In this document: positions 16,669-24,939 of the stretch, in pieces
Position numbering within the stretch: the stretch's first letter is position 1
Layout: every line of letters begins with the position of its first letter
Source of the DNA: Mycolicibacterium gilvum
GTDB lineage: Bacteria; Actinomycetota; Actinomycetes; Mycobacteriales; Mycobacteriaceae
Length of the DNA stretch: 64,000 nt
NCBI RefSeq assembly: GCF_900454025.1
Contig: NZ_UGQM01000001.1
Location: forward strand, 2,170,001-2,234,000
Direction of reading: 5' to 3'
The notes under the pieces: model-generated
Seen by the model: only the letters and a program-made list of their open reading frames with translations
What the model was told of the DNA's origin: nothing
Database searches by the model: none
Translations under genes and position numbers: made by a program

Positions 16669-17895
16669 GTGTCCCAGCTGTTCGAAGACCTGGAGGACTT
16701 CGGGTCGTTTGACGACGCCGTGTCGGGAGATGTGCGTGATCCGTACCCGGAACTGGCCAGGCTCCGGAGGGAGGAGCCGATCCAGCGCATCGACATGTCG
16801 GCGATGCCGGGCGAGGAGGGCAAACCCGTCTTCATCGTCTACCGCTACGAGGACGCCCAGCAGATGCTGCGCGACAACGTGACCTTCTCGTCGTCCGGCG
16901 TCATCGCCGCGTTCGGTCCCGTCCTCGGTGAGCGGGTGATGCTCGGCATGGACGAACCGGTGCACGGCCGGCTGCGTTCGCTGGTGTCGAAGGCGTTCTC
17001 GCAGAAGGGGTTGGCGCGCTGGCAGGATGAGCTGGTCGGGCGCGTCGGCAACGAGCTGATCGACAGATTCCAGGCCGACGGCAAGGCAGACCTGGTGAAG
17101 CAGTTCACGTTCGACTACCCGAGCCGGATCATCGCCGGTCTGCTCGGCTTGCCCGAGCAGGACTACCCGCAGTTCCAGCGCTGGTCCATCTCACTGCTCA
17201 GCTGGATCCTGAACCCGGAACGCGGACTGGCCGCCGCGGCGGCGCTGTGTGAGTACTTCGCCCCCATCCTGGAGGCACGCCGCACCGATCCGCAGGACGA
17301 TCTGATCAGCCTGCTGGCCGAGGCCGAGATCGACGGCGAGAAGCTCACCGACGAGGAGATCTTCTCGTTCCTGCGGCTCCTGCTGCCCGCCGGGGTGGAG
17401 ACCACCTACCGGTCGCTGGGGAACCTTCTGTTCGCATTGCTCTCGGACACAGCGCAATTGGACGCGGTGCGGGCCGACCGCTCGCTGCTCCCGCAGGCCA
17501 TCGAGGAGGGCGTGCGCTGGAATCCGCCGTTGCTGACGATCACCCGCACCACCACCTGTGACACCGAGCTCGGTGGCGTCCCGATCCCGGCGGGCTGCTC
17601 GGTGCTGCCGATGCTGGGTTCGACGAACCGGCAGGAGGACCGCTGGGAGGATCCGGACGAGTTCAACCTGTTCCGCGCGCAGAAGGCGAATCTGGGGTGG
17701 GGCTACGGCGTGCACGTCTGCCTGGGCATGCACCTCGCGCGGCTCGAGATGCGCACCGCGGTCAACCTCCTGCTCGACCGCCTGCCCGGTCTGCGTCTGG
17801 ATCCCGACGGGGACGACCCGCACATCCGCGGCCAGGTCTTCCGGTCACCCACGTCGCTGCCGGTGCTGTTCGATGCGGTGGGGAGCGACGCGTGA
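16669..17895 (+). CDS. Cytochrome P450
   Basis: 408-residue soluble bacterial P450. The I-helix oxygen-activation motif is LPAGVETTYRS (about residues 240-250); the acidic-Thr pair is present as ETT. The K-helix ExxR is EEGVRW and the heme loop is LGWGYGVHVCLGMHLAR with ligand Cys351. The GTG start at 16669 follows AGGAGGA. The stop overlaps the next P450 start (GTGA), so both are made from one transcript. No ferredoxin or reductase gene is adjacent; electrons must come from elsewhere, and a 3Fe-4S ferredoxin is encoded at 61733. CYP family number not assigned. Confidence 0.95.
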   Translation: MSQLFEDLEDFGSFDDAVSGDVRDPYPELARLRREEPIQRIDMSAMPGEEGKPVFIVYRYEDAQQMLRDNVTFSSSGVIAAFGPVLGERVMLGMDEPVHGRLRSLVSKAFSQKGLARWQDELVGRVGNELIDRFQADGKADLVKQFTFDYPSRIIAGLLGLPEQDYPQFQRWSISLLSWILNPERGLAAAAALCEYFAPILEARRTDPQDDLISLLAEAEIDGEKLTDEEIFSFLRLLLPAGVETTYRSLGNLLFALLSDTAQLDAVRADRSLLPQAIEEGVRWNPPLLTITRTTTCDTELGGVPIPAGCSVLPMLGSTNRQEDRWEDPDEFNLFRAQKANLGWGYGVHVCLGMHLARLEMRTAVNLLLDRLPGLRLDPDGDDPHIRGQVFRSPTSLPVLFDAVGSDA

Positions 17896-19187
17896 CCGAT
17901 CACCCCGACGCCGACGGCATCGACTTCGAGACCGTCGACTACTTCACCGACGCCGCGCTGGTTCCGGATCCCTACCCTTACTTCGACCATCTCCGGTCGA
18001 AATGTCCGGTCACCCAGGCGACCCCGTTCAACGTCCTCGCGGTCACCGGGTACACCGAGGCGCTGTCGGTCTACAAGAACCCTGCGTTCTCCTCGTGCAA
18101 CTCCGTGGCGGGACCGTTCTCCGGCATGCCGTTCGGCCCGGGCGAGAGCGACGACGTCACCGATCTGATCGAGCAGCACCGGGCGGCGGTGCCGATGGCC
18201 GAGCACATCACCTCTCAGGATCCGCCCCTGCACACCCGCACCCGGGGGTTGTTGAGCCGGTTGATCACACCGAAGCGCCTCAAGGAGAACGAGGACTTCA
18301 TGTGGCGGCTGGCCGACCGGCAGCTCGACACGTTCATCGGCCGCGGGAGCGCCGAATTCCTCACCGATTACGCGAAACCGTTCTCGCTGCTGGTGATCGC
18401 CGACCTGCTCGGTGTCCCTGCCGAGGACCACGAGCAGTTCAAAGCGGTGTTCGCCGGGGAGACGGTGGGCGAGCTCGGCAAAGAGGCGCCGACCACGCAC
18501 AATCCGTTGCAGTGGCTCAATGACAAGTTCCACGCCTACATCGAGGATCGTCGCCGCGAACCCCGCGACGATGTGCTGACCGAACTGGCGCAGGCCAAAC
18601 ACGAGGACGGCTCGACACCGGACATCGAGGACGTCATGAACCTGTCGACCTTCCTGTTCGCCGCCGGCACCGAGACGACCACCAAACTGGTCAGTTCGGC
18701 CGTCCGGTTCATCGCCGACAATCCGGGCTACGAGGCCATGCTGCGCCGGGACCGGAGCAAGATCCCGGCGTTCCTGGAGGAGACGCTGCGCCTGGAGAGC
18801 CCGGTCAAATCGCACTTCCGGATGGCCGCCACGTCGACCACCATCGGCGACGTCGACGTCCCCGCCGGTACGACCGTGATGGTGCTGCCCGGGGCGTGCA
18901 ACCGCGATGCCCGCAAGTTCGCCGACCCGAACAGCTTTCGCCCCGACCGGCAGAACGTGCGCGAGCAGATCGCGTTCATCCGCGGCGCGCATTCGTGCCC
19001 CGGTGCTCCGCTCGCGCGCGCGGAGGGCCGGATCTCGCTGGAGCGGATCCTCGACAGGATGCAGGACATCACGATCTCCGAAGACCATCACGGCCCCGCC
19101 GGCGACCGCCGCTACGCCTACGAACCGACGTTCATCATGCGTGGCCTGTCCGAGCTGCACATCACGTTCACCGAGAAGGAGCACTGA
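17892..19187 (+). CDS. Cytochrome P450
   Basis: 431 residues from the GTG at 17892, which overlaps the preceding P450 stop by 4 bp. The I-helix is FLFAAGTETTTKL, the K-helix ExxR is EETLRLES, and the heme loop is AFIRGAHSCPGAPLARAE with ligand Cys369. The loop has the F-x-x-G-x-x-x-C-x-G pattern with Pro after Cys. The long insert before the C-helix (GPFSGMPFGPGESDDVTDL) differs from the neighbouring P450, so the two are not recent duplicates and likely act at different steps. The stop is coupled by TGATG to the mycofactocin-type SDR. Confidence 0.95.
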   Translation: MTDHPDADGIDFETVDYFTDAALVPDPYPYFDHLRSKCPVTQATPFNVLAVTGYTEALSVYKNPAFSSCNSVAGPFSGMPFGPGESDDVTDLIEQHRAAVPMAEHITSQDPPLHTRTRGLLSRLITPKRLKENEDFMWRLADRQLDTFIGRGSAEFLTDYAKPFSLLVIADLLGVPAEDHEQFKAVFAGETVGELGKEAPTTHNPLQWLNDKFHAYIEDRRREPRDDVLTELAQAKHEDGSTPDIEDVMNLSTFLFAAGTETTTKLVSSAVRFIADNPGYEAMLRRDRSKIPAFLEETLRLESPVKSHFRMAATSTTIGDVDVPAGTTVMVLPGACNRDARKFADPNSFRPDRQNVREQIAFIRGAHSCPGAPLARAEGRISLERILDRMQDITISEDHHGPAGDRRYAYEPTFIMRGLSELHITFTEKEH

Positions 19188-20065
19188 TGACCGGGAAACT
19201 GGAGGGCAAGGTCGCGTTCATCACCGGCGCGGCCCGTGGACAGGGACGTGCGCACGCGATCGCGATGGCCAGGGAGGGCGCCGACATCATCGCCGTCGAC
19301 ATCTGCCGCGACATCCCGTCGAACCCGTACCCGCTCGCGACGCCCGACGACCTCGCCGAGACGGAACGCTCGGTGAAGGAGACCGGGCGACGCGTGGTCG
19401 CACGGGTCGCCGATGTGCGTGAGCGCCACGAACTGCGCGAGGCAGTCGAGGCCGGCGTCGTCGACTTCGGCAAAATCGACATCGTGGTGGCCAACGCGGG
19501 CATCCTGCCGATGGCCATGGGGAATCCGGACCCCATGGGTTTCGTCGACGCCTCGGACGTCGATCTGGTCGGCGTGATGAACACCGTCGCGGTGGCGATT
19601 CCGCATCTGCCCGACGGTGCGTCCGTCATCGTCACCGGGTCCACCGCGGGCATGATCCGCGGCACCACCACGAGCCCGGACATGGGTCCGGGAGGCGCCG
19701 GCTACGGCTGGAGCAAGCGCATCGTGATCGAGTACATCGAGGAGATGAGCCTGCAACTCGCGCCGCGCATGATCCGGGTCAACGGGATCCATCCGACGAA
19801 CTGCAACACCCACCTGCTGCAGAACGAGGGCATGTACGGGGTGTTCCGGCCCGACCTCAAGATGGAGGGCAAGACCCCGACGCGCGAGGATGCCGAACCG
19901 CTGTTCTCGCTGTTCCAGGCGATGCCGATTCCGTACATCGAGCCCGAGGACATGGCCAATCTCGGGGTGTTCCTGGCCAGCGACGACAGTCGTTACATCA
20001 CCGGACAGCAGATCCGGGTCGATGCGGGGTCACTGCTGAAGTGGCCGAACGGGCCTGGGGGATAG
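19187..20065 (+). CDS. Mycofactocin-coupled SDR family oxidoreductase
   Basis: 292 residues with the signature of this subgroup: TGAARGQGRAHAIAMAREGA followed by DIIAVDICRDI, NAGIL, the catalytic Ser in VTGSTAGMIRG, YGWSK, and the C-terminal IRVDAGSLLKW. Members hold NAD(H) without exchange and pass electrons to the peptide-derived redox cofactor mycofactocin, mainly in alcohol oxidation by mycobacteria. The mycofactocin biosynthesis genes are not in this window. It closes the 11874-20065 operon, and its last 36 bp overlap the convergent TetR gene. Confidence 0.88.
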   Translation: MTGKLEGKVAFITGAARGQGRAHAIAMAREGADIIAVDICRDIPSNPYPLATPDDLAETERSVKETGRRVVARVADVRERHELREAVEAGVVDFGKIDIVVANAGILPMAMGNPDPMGFVDASDVDLVGVMNTVAVAIPHLPDGASVIVTGSTAGMIRGTTTSPDMGPGGAGYGWSKRIVIEYIEEMSLQLAPRMIRVNGIHPTNCNTHLLQNEGMYGVFRPDLKMEGKTPTREDAEPLFSLFQAMPIPYIEPEDMANLGVFLASDDSRYITGQQIRVDAGSLLKWPNGPGG

Positions 20066-20734
20066 GGGTTCTCGATCAGGGCGGTGGAGGAACCCGTGCA
20101 GGACCGCCTGGACCAGTTCATCGACGATGATCTCGCGGGACGGTGGATCCTCCCCGAAGAACGTGGACCTCATGGCCACCATGCCCACGATCGTCGCGAC
20201 CGTCGAGTGCGCGGGCAGATCCGGTTGCTCGGAGTGCAGTCCGCGCAGCCGCATGCCCTCGGCGCTGATCTGCCCCAGCACGCGCAGCGACCGACGGATG
20301 TCGGCGATTCCGGCGGCCTCGATGTCCTCGGCGCTGAGGCCGTCCGCGGCCACCAGCGTCAGCAGCAGTCCCCGGTGGTCGACGAGGACGTCGTAGAGCC
20401 GGCCGACGAACTGCCGGGACAGCTCCTCCTCGTCGGTCTCCTCGGGAATGACGGACTGCCAGGTGCTCCGGAACTGGTCGAGGAACGAGGTGAAGGGCAC
20501 CACCAGTGCCTCGCGGAACAGCCCGGCCTTGGATCCGAAATGGCGGAACAGCAGGTACTCGCTGACACCTGCGGCCTCGGCGATCTCCCGGGTGGTGGTG
20601 GCGCGGTAGTCCTTGCGCGCGAACAACTCCCGTGCGGCGTCGAGAAGCAGTCGACGTGCCTCGCCGCGCGGCCGGCGACCGTGGCGGACGTCGGCCTGCG
20701 GCTTCTGGGGTGAATTTCGCTGGGGCACCGGCAT
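20030..20734 (-). CDS. TetR/AcrR family transcriptional regulator
   Basis: 234 residues. A basic N-terminus (RHGRRPRGEARR) precedes the TetR helix-turn-helix TTTREIAEAAGVSEYLLFRH, FGSKAGLFREAL, then a helical ligand-binding part. It is convergent with the mycofactocin-type SDR (36-bp overlap) and divergent from the small membrane peptide/AveC/P450 module. An 18-bp palindrome (20767-20784) lies in the 67-bp intergenic gap, so this protein probably represses itself and that module. Confidence 0.92.
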   Translation of the reverse strand: MPVPQRNSPQKPQADVRHGRRPRGEARRLLLDAARELFARKDYRATTTREIAEAAGVSEYLLFRHFGSKAGLFREALVVPFTSFLDQFRSTWQSVIPEETDEEELSRQFVGRLYDVLVDHRGLLLTLVAADGLSAEDIEAAGIADIRRSLRVLGQISAEGMRLRGLHSEQPDLPAHSTVATIVGMVAMRSTFFGEDPPSREIIVDELVQAVLHGFLHRPDREPLSPRPVRPLQQ

Positions 20735-20766
20735 TCAGCGTAGCGGGGTCTTGACCGTGAGCGTTG

Positions 20767-20784
20767 TAATAGTGTCCACTATTA
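20767..20784. promoter_or_regulatory. Palindromic operator-like site, TetR / AveC-P450 module
   Basis: TAATAGTGTCCACTATTA is an inverted repeat, TAATAGTG-nn-CACTATTA read around the centre, with only the two central bases unpaired. It sits 32 bp from the TetR start and 17 bp from the ATG of the 25-codon peptide. The position and symmetry fit a TetR-family operator. Confidence 0.7.
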
Positions 20785-20801
20785 ACATGGGAGCTCTCAT
20801 C

Positions 20802-20879
20802 ATGATCGGCAGCCTCGTCGCGATCGCCGTGCTCATCGTCGGGGCGGTTCTCTACTTCGATCCGGAGGCGCGGAACTGA
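20802..20879 (+). CDS. Small membrane peptide, 25 residues
   Basis: A short frame begins MIGSLVAIAVLIVGAVLYFD and ends EARN. One hydrophobic helix fills almost the whole product and is followed by a charged tail, so it should be a single-pass membrane peptide. The ATG at 20802 has GGGAG 8 nt upstream; an in-frame ATG at 20787 would add five residues but lacks a ribosome-binding site. The TGA shares a base with the ATG of the AveC-like gene (TGATG), which supports real translation and a functional link to that membrane protein. I do not recognise a family. Confidence 0.6.
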   Translation: MIGSLVAIAVLIVGAVLYFDPEARN

Positions 20880-21667
20880 TGGGTGGTGAACTCTCGCCGG
20901 CGCTGATCGCCGGATTGTCCTTCGCCTACATCGGCGGAATCGTGTTCCTGGCGTTCGGGGTGTACCTGAGCATCCGGCGTGGCCGCCTGCATCCCCTTCT
21001 GCTGGTGTCGATCTCGGCGATCTCGTTCTCGTGGATCGAGGCGCCCTACGACTGGGCGGTCTATGCCCAGTTCCCGCCTGAGCTGCCGAGGATGCCGTCC
21101 TGGTGGCCGATGAACATGACCTGGGGCGGCGGACTGCCGTCGGCGGTACCCATCGGCTACATCGCCTACTTCGTGCTGCCCGCGGTGATCGGTGCCGCGC
21201 TCGGCCGGCGGGTGATCGCCCGGTTCGGGTGGCGCCGGCCGCAGACACTGCTGATCGTCGGATTCCTCGTCGGGTTCGGCTGGGCGCTGCTGTTCAACGG
21301 CTTCTTCGGTCCGCGGTTGGGAGTCTTCGTCTACGGCTACGTGATCGACGGTCTGGCGATCTTCCAGGGCAGCAGGTACCAGTACCCGGTGTACGACGCG
21401 GTCGCGATGGGTCTGCAGATGATGGTGTTCACCTATCTGCTCGGACGGGTCGACGAAGAGGGGCGCAACGTGATCGAGGTGTGGTCGGACAGGCGGTCGT
21501 CGAGCAAGATCGGCTCCTCGTTGTTGTCGATCGCCGCGGTGGTCGTGGTCGGTCACCTGATGTACGGGGCGGTGTTCGCGCCACACCTGGCGACCAAGCT
21601 GGGCGGGTACGTCACGGAGGGGCCCACAGAGCAGTTGTGGCCCCCGATCGAGAACCAACCGAGGTAG
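20879..21667 (+). CDS. AveC-like (spirocyclase family) membrane protein, second copy
   Basis: 262-residue membrane protein with about six helices (LIAGLSFAYIGGIVFLAFGV, IGYIAYFVLPAVIGAALG, LLIVGFLVGFGWALLFNGFF, LLSIAAVVVVGHLMYGAVF). Polar motifs FSWIEAPYDWAVYAQFP and FQGSRYQYPVYDA parallel WQDPIMNWAPF and PGTTFQFPLIWES of the first copy, suggesting a shared active-site plan. It is shorter than the 382-residue copy, lacking the N- and C-terminal extensions. It starts one base into the small peptide's stop and is followed 11 bp later by a P450. Confidence 0.75.
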   Translation: MGGELSPALIAGLSFAYIGGIVFLAFGVYLSIRRGRLHPLLLVSISAISFSWIEAPYDWAVYAQFPPELPRMPSWWPMNMTWGGGLPSAVPIGYIAYFVLPAVIGAALGRRVIARFGWRRPQTLLIVGFLVGFGWALLFNGFFGPRLGVFVYGYVIDGLAIFQGSRYQYPVYDAVAMGLQMMVFTYLLGRVDEEGRNVIEVWSDRRSSSKIGSSLLSIAAVVVVGHLMYGAVFAPHLATKLGGYVTEGPTEQLWPPIENQPR

Positions 21668-21678
21668 GAGCGCACACC

Positions 21679-22875
21679 GTGCCGGCACATGACACCGTCG
21701 AGTTGTACTACGACCCCTACGATTTCGCGATCGACGACAATCCTTACCCGGTGTGGCGGCGGATGCGCGACGAAGCCCCGCTCTACTACAACGACAAGTA
21801 CAACTTCTTCGCGCTGAGCCGGTACGCCGACGTGTCGCGGGCGCTGCCGGACTGGCAGAACTACCGCTCCGGGAAGGGGACCACCGCCGATATCCTGTTC
21901 AACGGCATCGAGGTGCCGCCGGGAATCCTGCTGTTCGAGGATCCGCCTTTGCACGACATCCACCGGCGGCTGCTGTCGCGGGTCTTCACCCCGCGCCGCA
22001 TGCTGGCCGTCGAGGATCTGGTCCGCGGATTCTGCGCGCGCGCACTGGATCCGCTCCGTGACGGGGACGGATTCGACTTCGTCGGCGATCTCGGAGCGTT
22101 CATGCCGATGCGCACGATCGGCTACCTGCTGGGCATTCCCGAGGAAGGCCAGGAACAGATCCGCCGCCGCACCGACCAGAACATCGCGGTCGGGGACGCG
22201 GCGGGGGATGTCAGCGCGACCGTCTTCGCCGAGTCGCTGGCTCTGTTCGCGGAGTACATCGAGTGGCGCTCGACGCATCCCTCCGATGACCTGATGACCG
22301 AACTGCTCAACGCCGAGGTGGACGAACCCGGCGGCTCACGCCGGCGACTGGAGCGCAATGAAGTGCTGGCCTACACCGCGATGATCGCCGGTGCCGGAGG
22401 TGAGACGACCGCGAGGCTCATCGGCTTCATGGGGGAGTTGCTCGGCAACCACCCCGATCAACGCCGCGAACTCGTCGCAGATCCGTCCCTGATCCCGTCC
22501 GCGGTGGAGGAGACGCTGCGGTTCGAACCACCGTCACCGGTGCAGGCGCGCTATGTCGCCCACGACGTCGAATGGTACGGACAGACCGTGCCCGAGGGCT
22601 CGTTCATGTTGCTGCTCAACGGATCCGCCAACCGCGACGATGCCCGCTACACCGACCCGGACACCTTCGACATCCACCGCACCGGTGGACATCTGAGCTT
22701 CGGGCAGGGCCTGCATTTCTGTCTGGGATCGGCACTGGCGAGGCTGGAGGCGCGCGTCGCCTTCGAAGAGGTCCTCACGAGGTGGCCCGACTGGGAAGTC
22801 GACTACGACAACGCCGAGCGGGCAAGGACGTCGAGCGTCCGTGGGTGGGCGCGGATGCCGGTGCTGGCACGCTGA
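21679..22875 (+). CDS. Cytochrome P450
   Basis: 398 residues from the GTG at 21679 (AGGAG upstream). The I-helix is MIAGAGGETTARLIG; an extra Gly gives GGETT, keeping the Glu-Thr pair. The K-helix is EETLRFEPP and the heme loop is LSFGQGLHFCLGSALARLE with ligand Cys348. It forms a module with the AveC-like gene just upstream, mirroring the AveC-SDR-ALDH-P450 arrangement of the first operon. It probably hydroxylates the same or a related lipophilic compound. No redox partner gene is adjacent. Confidence 0.95.
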   Translation: MPAHDTVELYYDPYDFAIDDNPYPVWRRMRDEAPLYYNDKYNFFALSRYADVSRALPDWQNYRSGKGTTADILFNGIEVPPGILLFEDPPLHDIHRRLLSRVFTPRRMLAVEDLVRGFCARALDPLRDGDGFDFVGDLGAFMPMRTIGYLLGIPEEGQEQIRRRTDQNIAVGDAAGDVSATVFAESLALFAEYIEWRSTHPSDDLMTELLNAEVDEPGGSRRRLERNEVLAYTAMIAGAGGETTARLIGFMGELLGNHPDQRRELVADPSLIPSAVEETLRFEPPSPVQARYVAHDVEWYGQTVPEGSFMLLLNGSANRDDARYTDPDTFDIHRTGGHLSFGQGLHFCLGSALARLEARVAFEEVLTRWPDWEVDYDNAERARTSSVRGWARMPVLAR

Positions 22876-22918
22876 GGGATGTGCGCACCGCACCGCGGTG
22901 CCTTGCTAGCTTGGGCGG

Positions 22919-24127
22919 ATGACTGAACCAGCGCCCGACCCGGCGCGACCGCTGGCCGGTGTGCGGGTCGTCGAGATCTCCAGTTTCGTCGCGGTGCCGT
23001 TGGCGGGGATGACGCTGGCCCAACTCGGCGCCGAGGTGCTGCGGGTGGATCCGGTCGGCGGCGCCGCGGACTACCGCCGGTGGCCGCTCACCGAGTCCGG
23101 CGACAGCATCTACTGGGCCGGGCTGAACAAGGGCAAGAAGTCGCTGGCCGTCGACATGCGTTCCGGGCAGGGACAGGCGCTGGTCGCTCGGCTGATCGCC
23201 GACGCCGGTGTGTTCATCACCAACGTTGCTGGGCGACAGTGGCATTCGTATGACGCGCTGCGTACGGACCGTCCCGACCTGATCCATGCGGAGGTGTCCG
23301 GCCGTCACGACGGCGGCACCGGCGTCGACTACACGGTCAACGCTGCCATCGGATTTCCGCTCGTCACCGGTCCTCCCGAGCTCAGCACCCCCGTCAACCA
23401 CGTGCTCCCGGCCTGGGACGTGACCTGCGGCATCTATACGGCGCTGTCGGTGGTGACGGCTCTGCGGCACCGTGACGCCACCGGTCACGGACAGCAGATC
23501 AGCATTCCGCTGGAGAACGTCGCGCTGGCCACGGCGGGCAACCTGAGCCTGCTGACCGAGGCGATGATCAACGGGACGTCGCGGCAGCGCATCGGCAACG
23601 CCGTCTACGGGACCTACGGCCAGAACTTCACCAGCAGCGACGGCGTGTCGTTCATGGTCGTCGCGCTCACCGGACGCCACTTCCGCGATCTCAACGCATT
23701 GACGGGCACCACGGAATCCGTTGCCGCACTGGCCCGATCGCTGGACGTCGACTTCTCCGACGAGGGCGAGCGCTACCGGCACCGCGAGGCGCTCGGCGGG
23801 CTCTACGCCGAGTGGTTCTCCGCGCACACCGGCGCCGAAATCTCCGCGGCGCTGTCGGAGACCTCGGTGCTGTGGGAGCGCTACCAGACCTTCGCCGAGA
23901 CCGCCGCCGACGCGCGCGTGACCGACAATCCGCTGTTCACCGAACTCGACCAGCCCAGGGTCGGTACCCACCTCGCCGCGGGCCTGCCGGTGTCCATCGA
24001 CGGCGTGTATCCCAGGGCGGTGCCCGCACCTGCGCTCGGTGACGACACCGACTCGGTGCTGGGCGACTGGTTGTCGCTCGATGCCGCGCGCATTGACGAG
24101 CTCAGGGAAACCGGCACGGTGGCATGA
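22919..24127 (+). CDS. CoA-transferase family III (CaiB/BaiF) protein
   Basis: 402 residues. The N-terminal LAGVRVVEISSFVAVPLAGM, followed by LAQLGAEVLRVDPVGGAADY, is the family III hallmark. The conserved Asp of the active site is expected in the stretch LPAWDVTCGIYTALS. Members move CoA between carboxylic acids through mixed anhydride and thioester intermediates, or act as racemases (the alpha-methylacyl-CoA racemase branch). In context it would activate the acid made by P450, SDR and aldehyde dehydrogenase. It overlaps the next gene (thioesterase) by ATGA. A paralogue lies at 56869-58059. Confidence 0.88.
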   Translation: MTEPAPDPARPLAGVRVVEISSFVAVPLAGMTLAQLGAEVLRVDPVGGAADYRRWPLTESGDSIYWAGLNKGKKSLAVDMRSGQGQALVARLIADAGVFITNVAGRQWHSYDALRTDRPDLIHAEVSGRHDGGTGVDYTVNAAIGFPLVTGPPELSTPVNHVLPAWDVTCGIYTALSVVTALRHRDATGHGQQISIPLENVALATAGNLSLLTEAMINGTSRQRIGNAVYGTYGQNFTSSDGVSFMVVALTGRHFRDLNALTGTTESVAALARSLDVDFSDEGERYRHREALGGLYAEWFSAHTGAEISAALSETSVLWERYQTFAETAADARVTDNPLFTELDQPRVGTHLAAGLPVSIDGVYPRAVPAPALGDDTDSVLGDWLSLDAARIDELRETGTVA

Positions 24128-24939
24128 GCAGGCTGCTGGAACTCCTCGAGGTCACGCAGGCGCAGCCGCCCACCTGGCGCGGTCCGGCGAGCGGGCCGCA
24201 GGGCAAGCGCGCCTACGGCGGCCAGTTGGCCGCCCAGAGTCTGGCCGCGGCCGCCCGCACCGTGGACAGGTCGAAAGCGCCGACGGCGATGCATCTGCAG
24301 TTCCTGCGCGGCGGTGAGGCCGGCGACCCGACCGACTACGCGGTGGTGAACGTCCACGACGGCCGCACCGCGGCATCGCGCCGTGTCGACGCGACCCAGG
24401 GTGAGCGGCTGCTGACCACCTCGACCGTGTCCTTCGCCGTGGCACTGCCCGGTCCTGAACACGGCAGGCGCGAGCTTCCCGCCGAGGACCCGGAGTCGCT
24501 GCCGCAGACCGGTCCGCCGGGACCCGCGCCGTCGCTGCCGCTCGACGAACTCGACCTGCGCTACGTCGATGACGGCAGTGGTGAGGGCTTCGTGCGGCGG
24601 CTGTGGTGGCGGACCGTCGTCGACCTGCCCGAGGATCCGCTGCTGCACACGCTGATCGCCGTGTATGTCACCGACGTGTACCTCATCGACCCCGCACTGC
24701 AGGTGCACGGCCACTCGATGCGGGCAAGGACGCACCGCAGCGGCACCACCGACTCGTCGATCTGGTTCCACCACGAGGTGCGCGCCGGCGAGTGGAATCT
24801 CCTGGAGTGTCGCTCACCGGCGGCGGCGCGCGGTCGCGGCGTCGTCACCGCGAACCTGATCCGGCGCGACGGCGTCCTCGCTGCGACCCTGGTCCAGGAG
24901 GGGCTCATCGCCGACCGGGAGCCCGCCCCGCCCGCCTGA
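24124..24939 (+). CDS. Acyl-CoA thioesterase, TesB-like double hotdog
   Basis: 271 residues with two hotdog domains. The N-terminal KRAYGGQLAAQSLAAAARTV and MHLQFLRGG match TesB proteins. The C-terminal domain has HSMRARTHRSGTTDSSIWFH and ends LVQEGLIAD, giving the Asp, Ser/Thr and Gln catalytic elements of the family. It hydrolyses acyl-CoA to acid and CoA in the cytosol and is coupled (ATGA) to the CoA-transferase. Its last 126 bp overlap the 3' end of the adenylation-fusion gene on the other strand. Confidence 0.9.
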   Translation: MSRLLELLEVTQAQPPTWRGPASGPQGKRAYGGQLAAQSLAAAARTVDRSKAPTAMHLQFLRGGEAGDPTDYAVVNVHDGRTAASRRVDATQGERLLTTSTVSFAVALPGPEHGRRELPAEDPESLPQTGPPGPAPSLPLDELDLRYVDDGSGEGFVRRLWWRTVVDLPEDPLLHTLIAVYVTDVYLIDPALQVHGHSMRARTHRSGTTDSSIWFHHEVRAGEWNLLECRSPAAARGRGVVTANLIRRDGVLAATLVQEGLIADREPAPPA

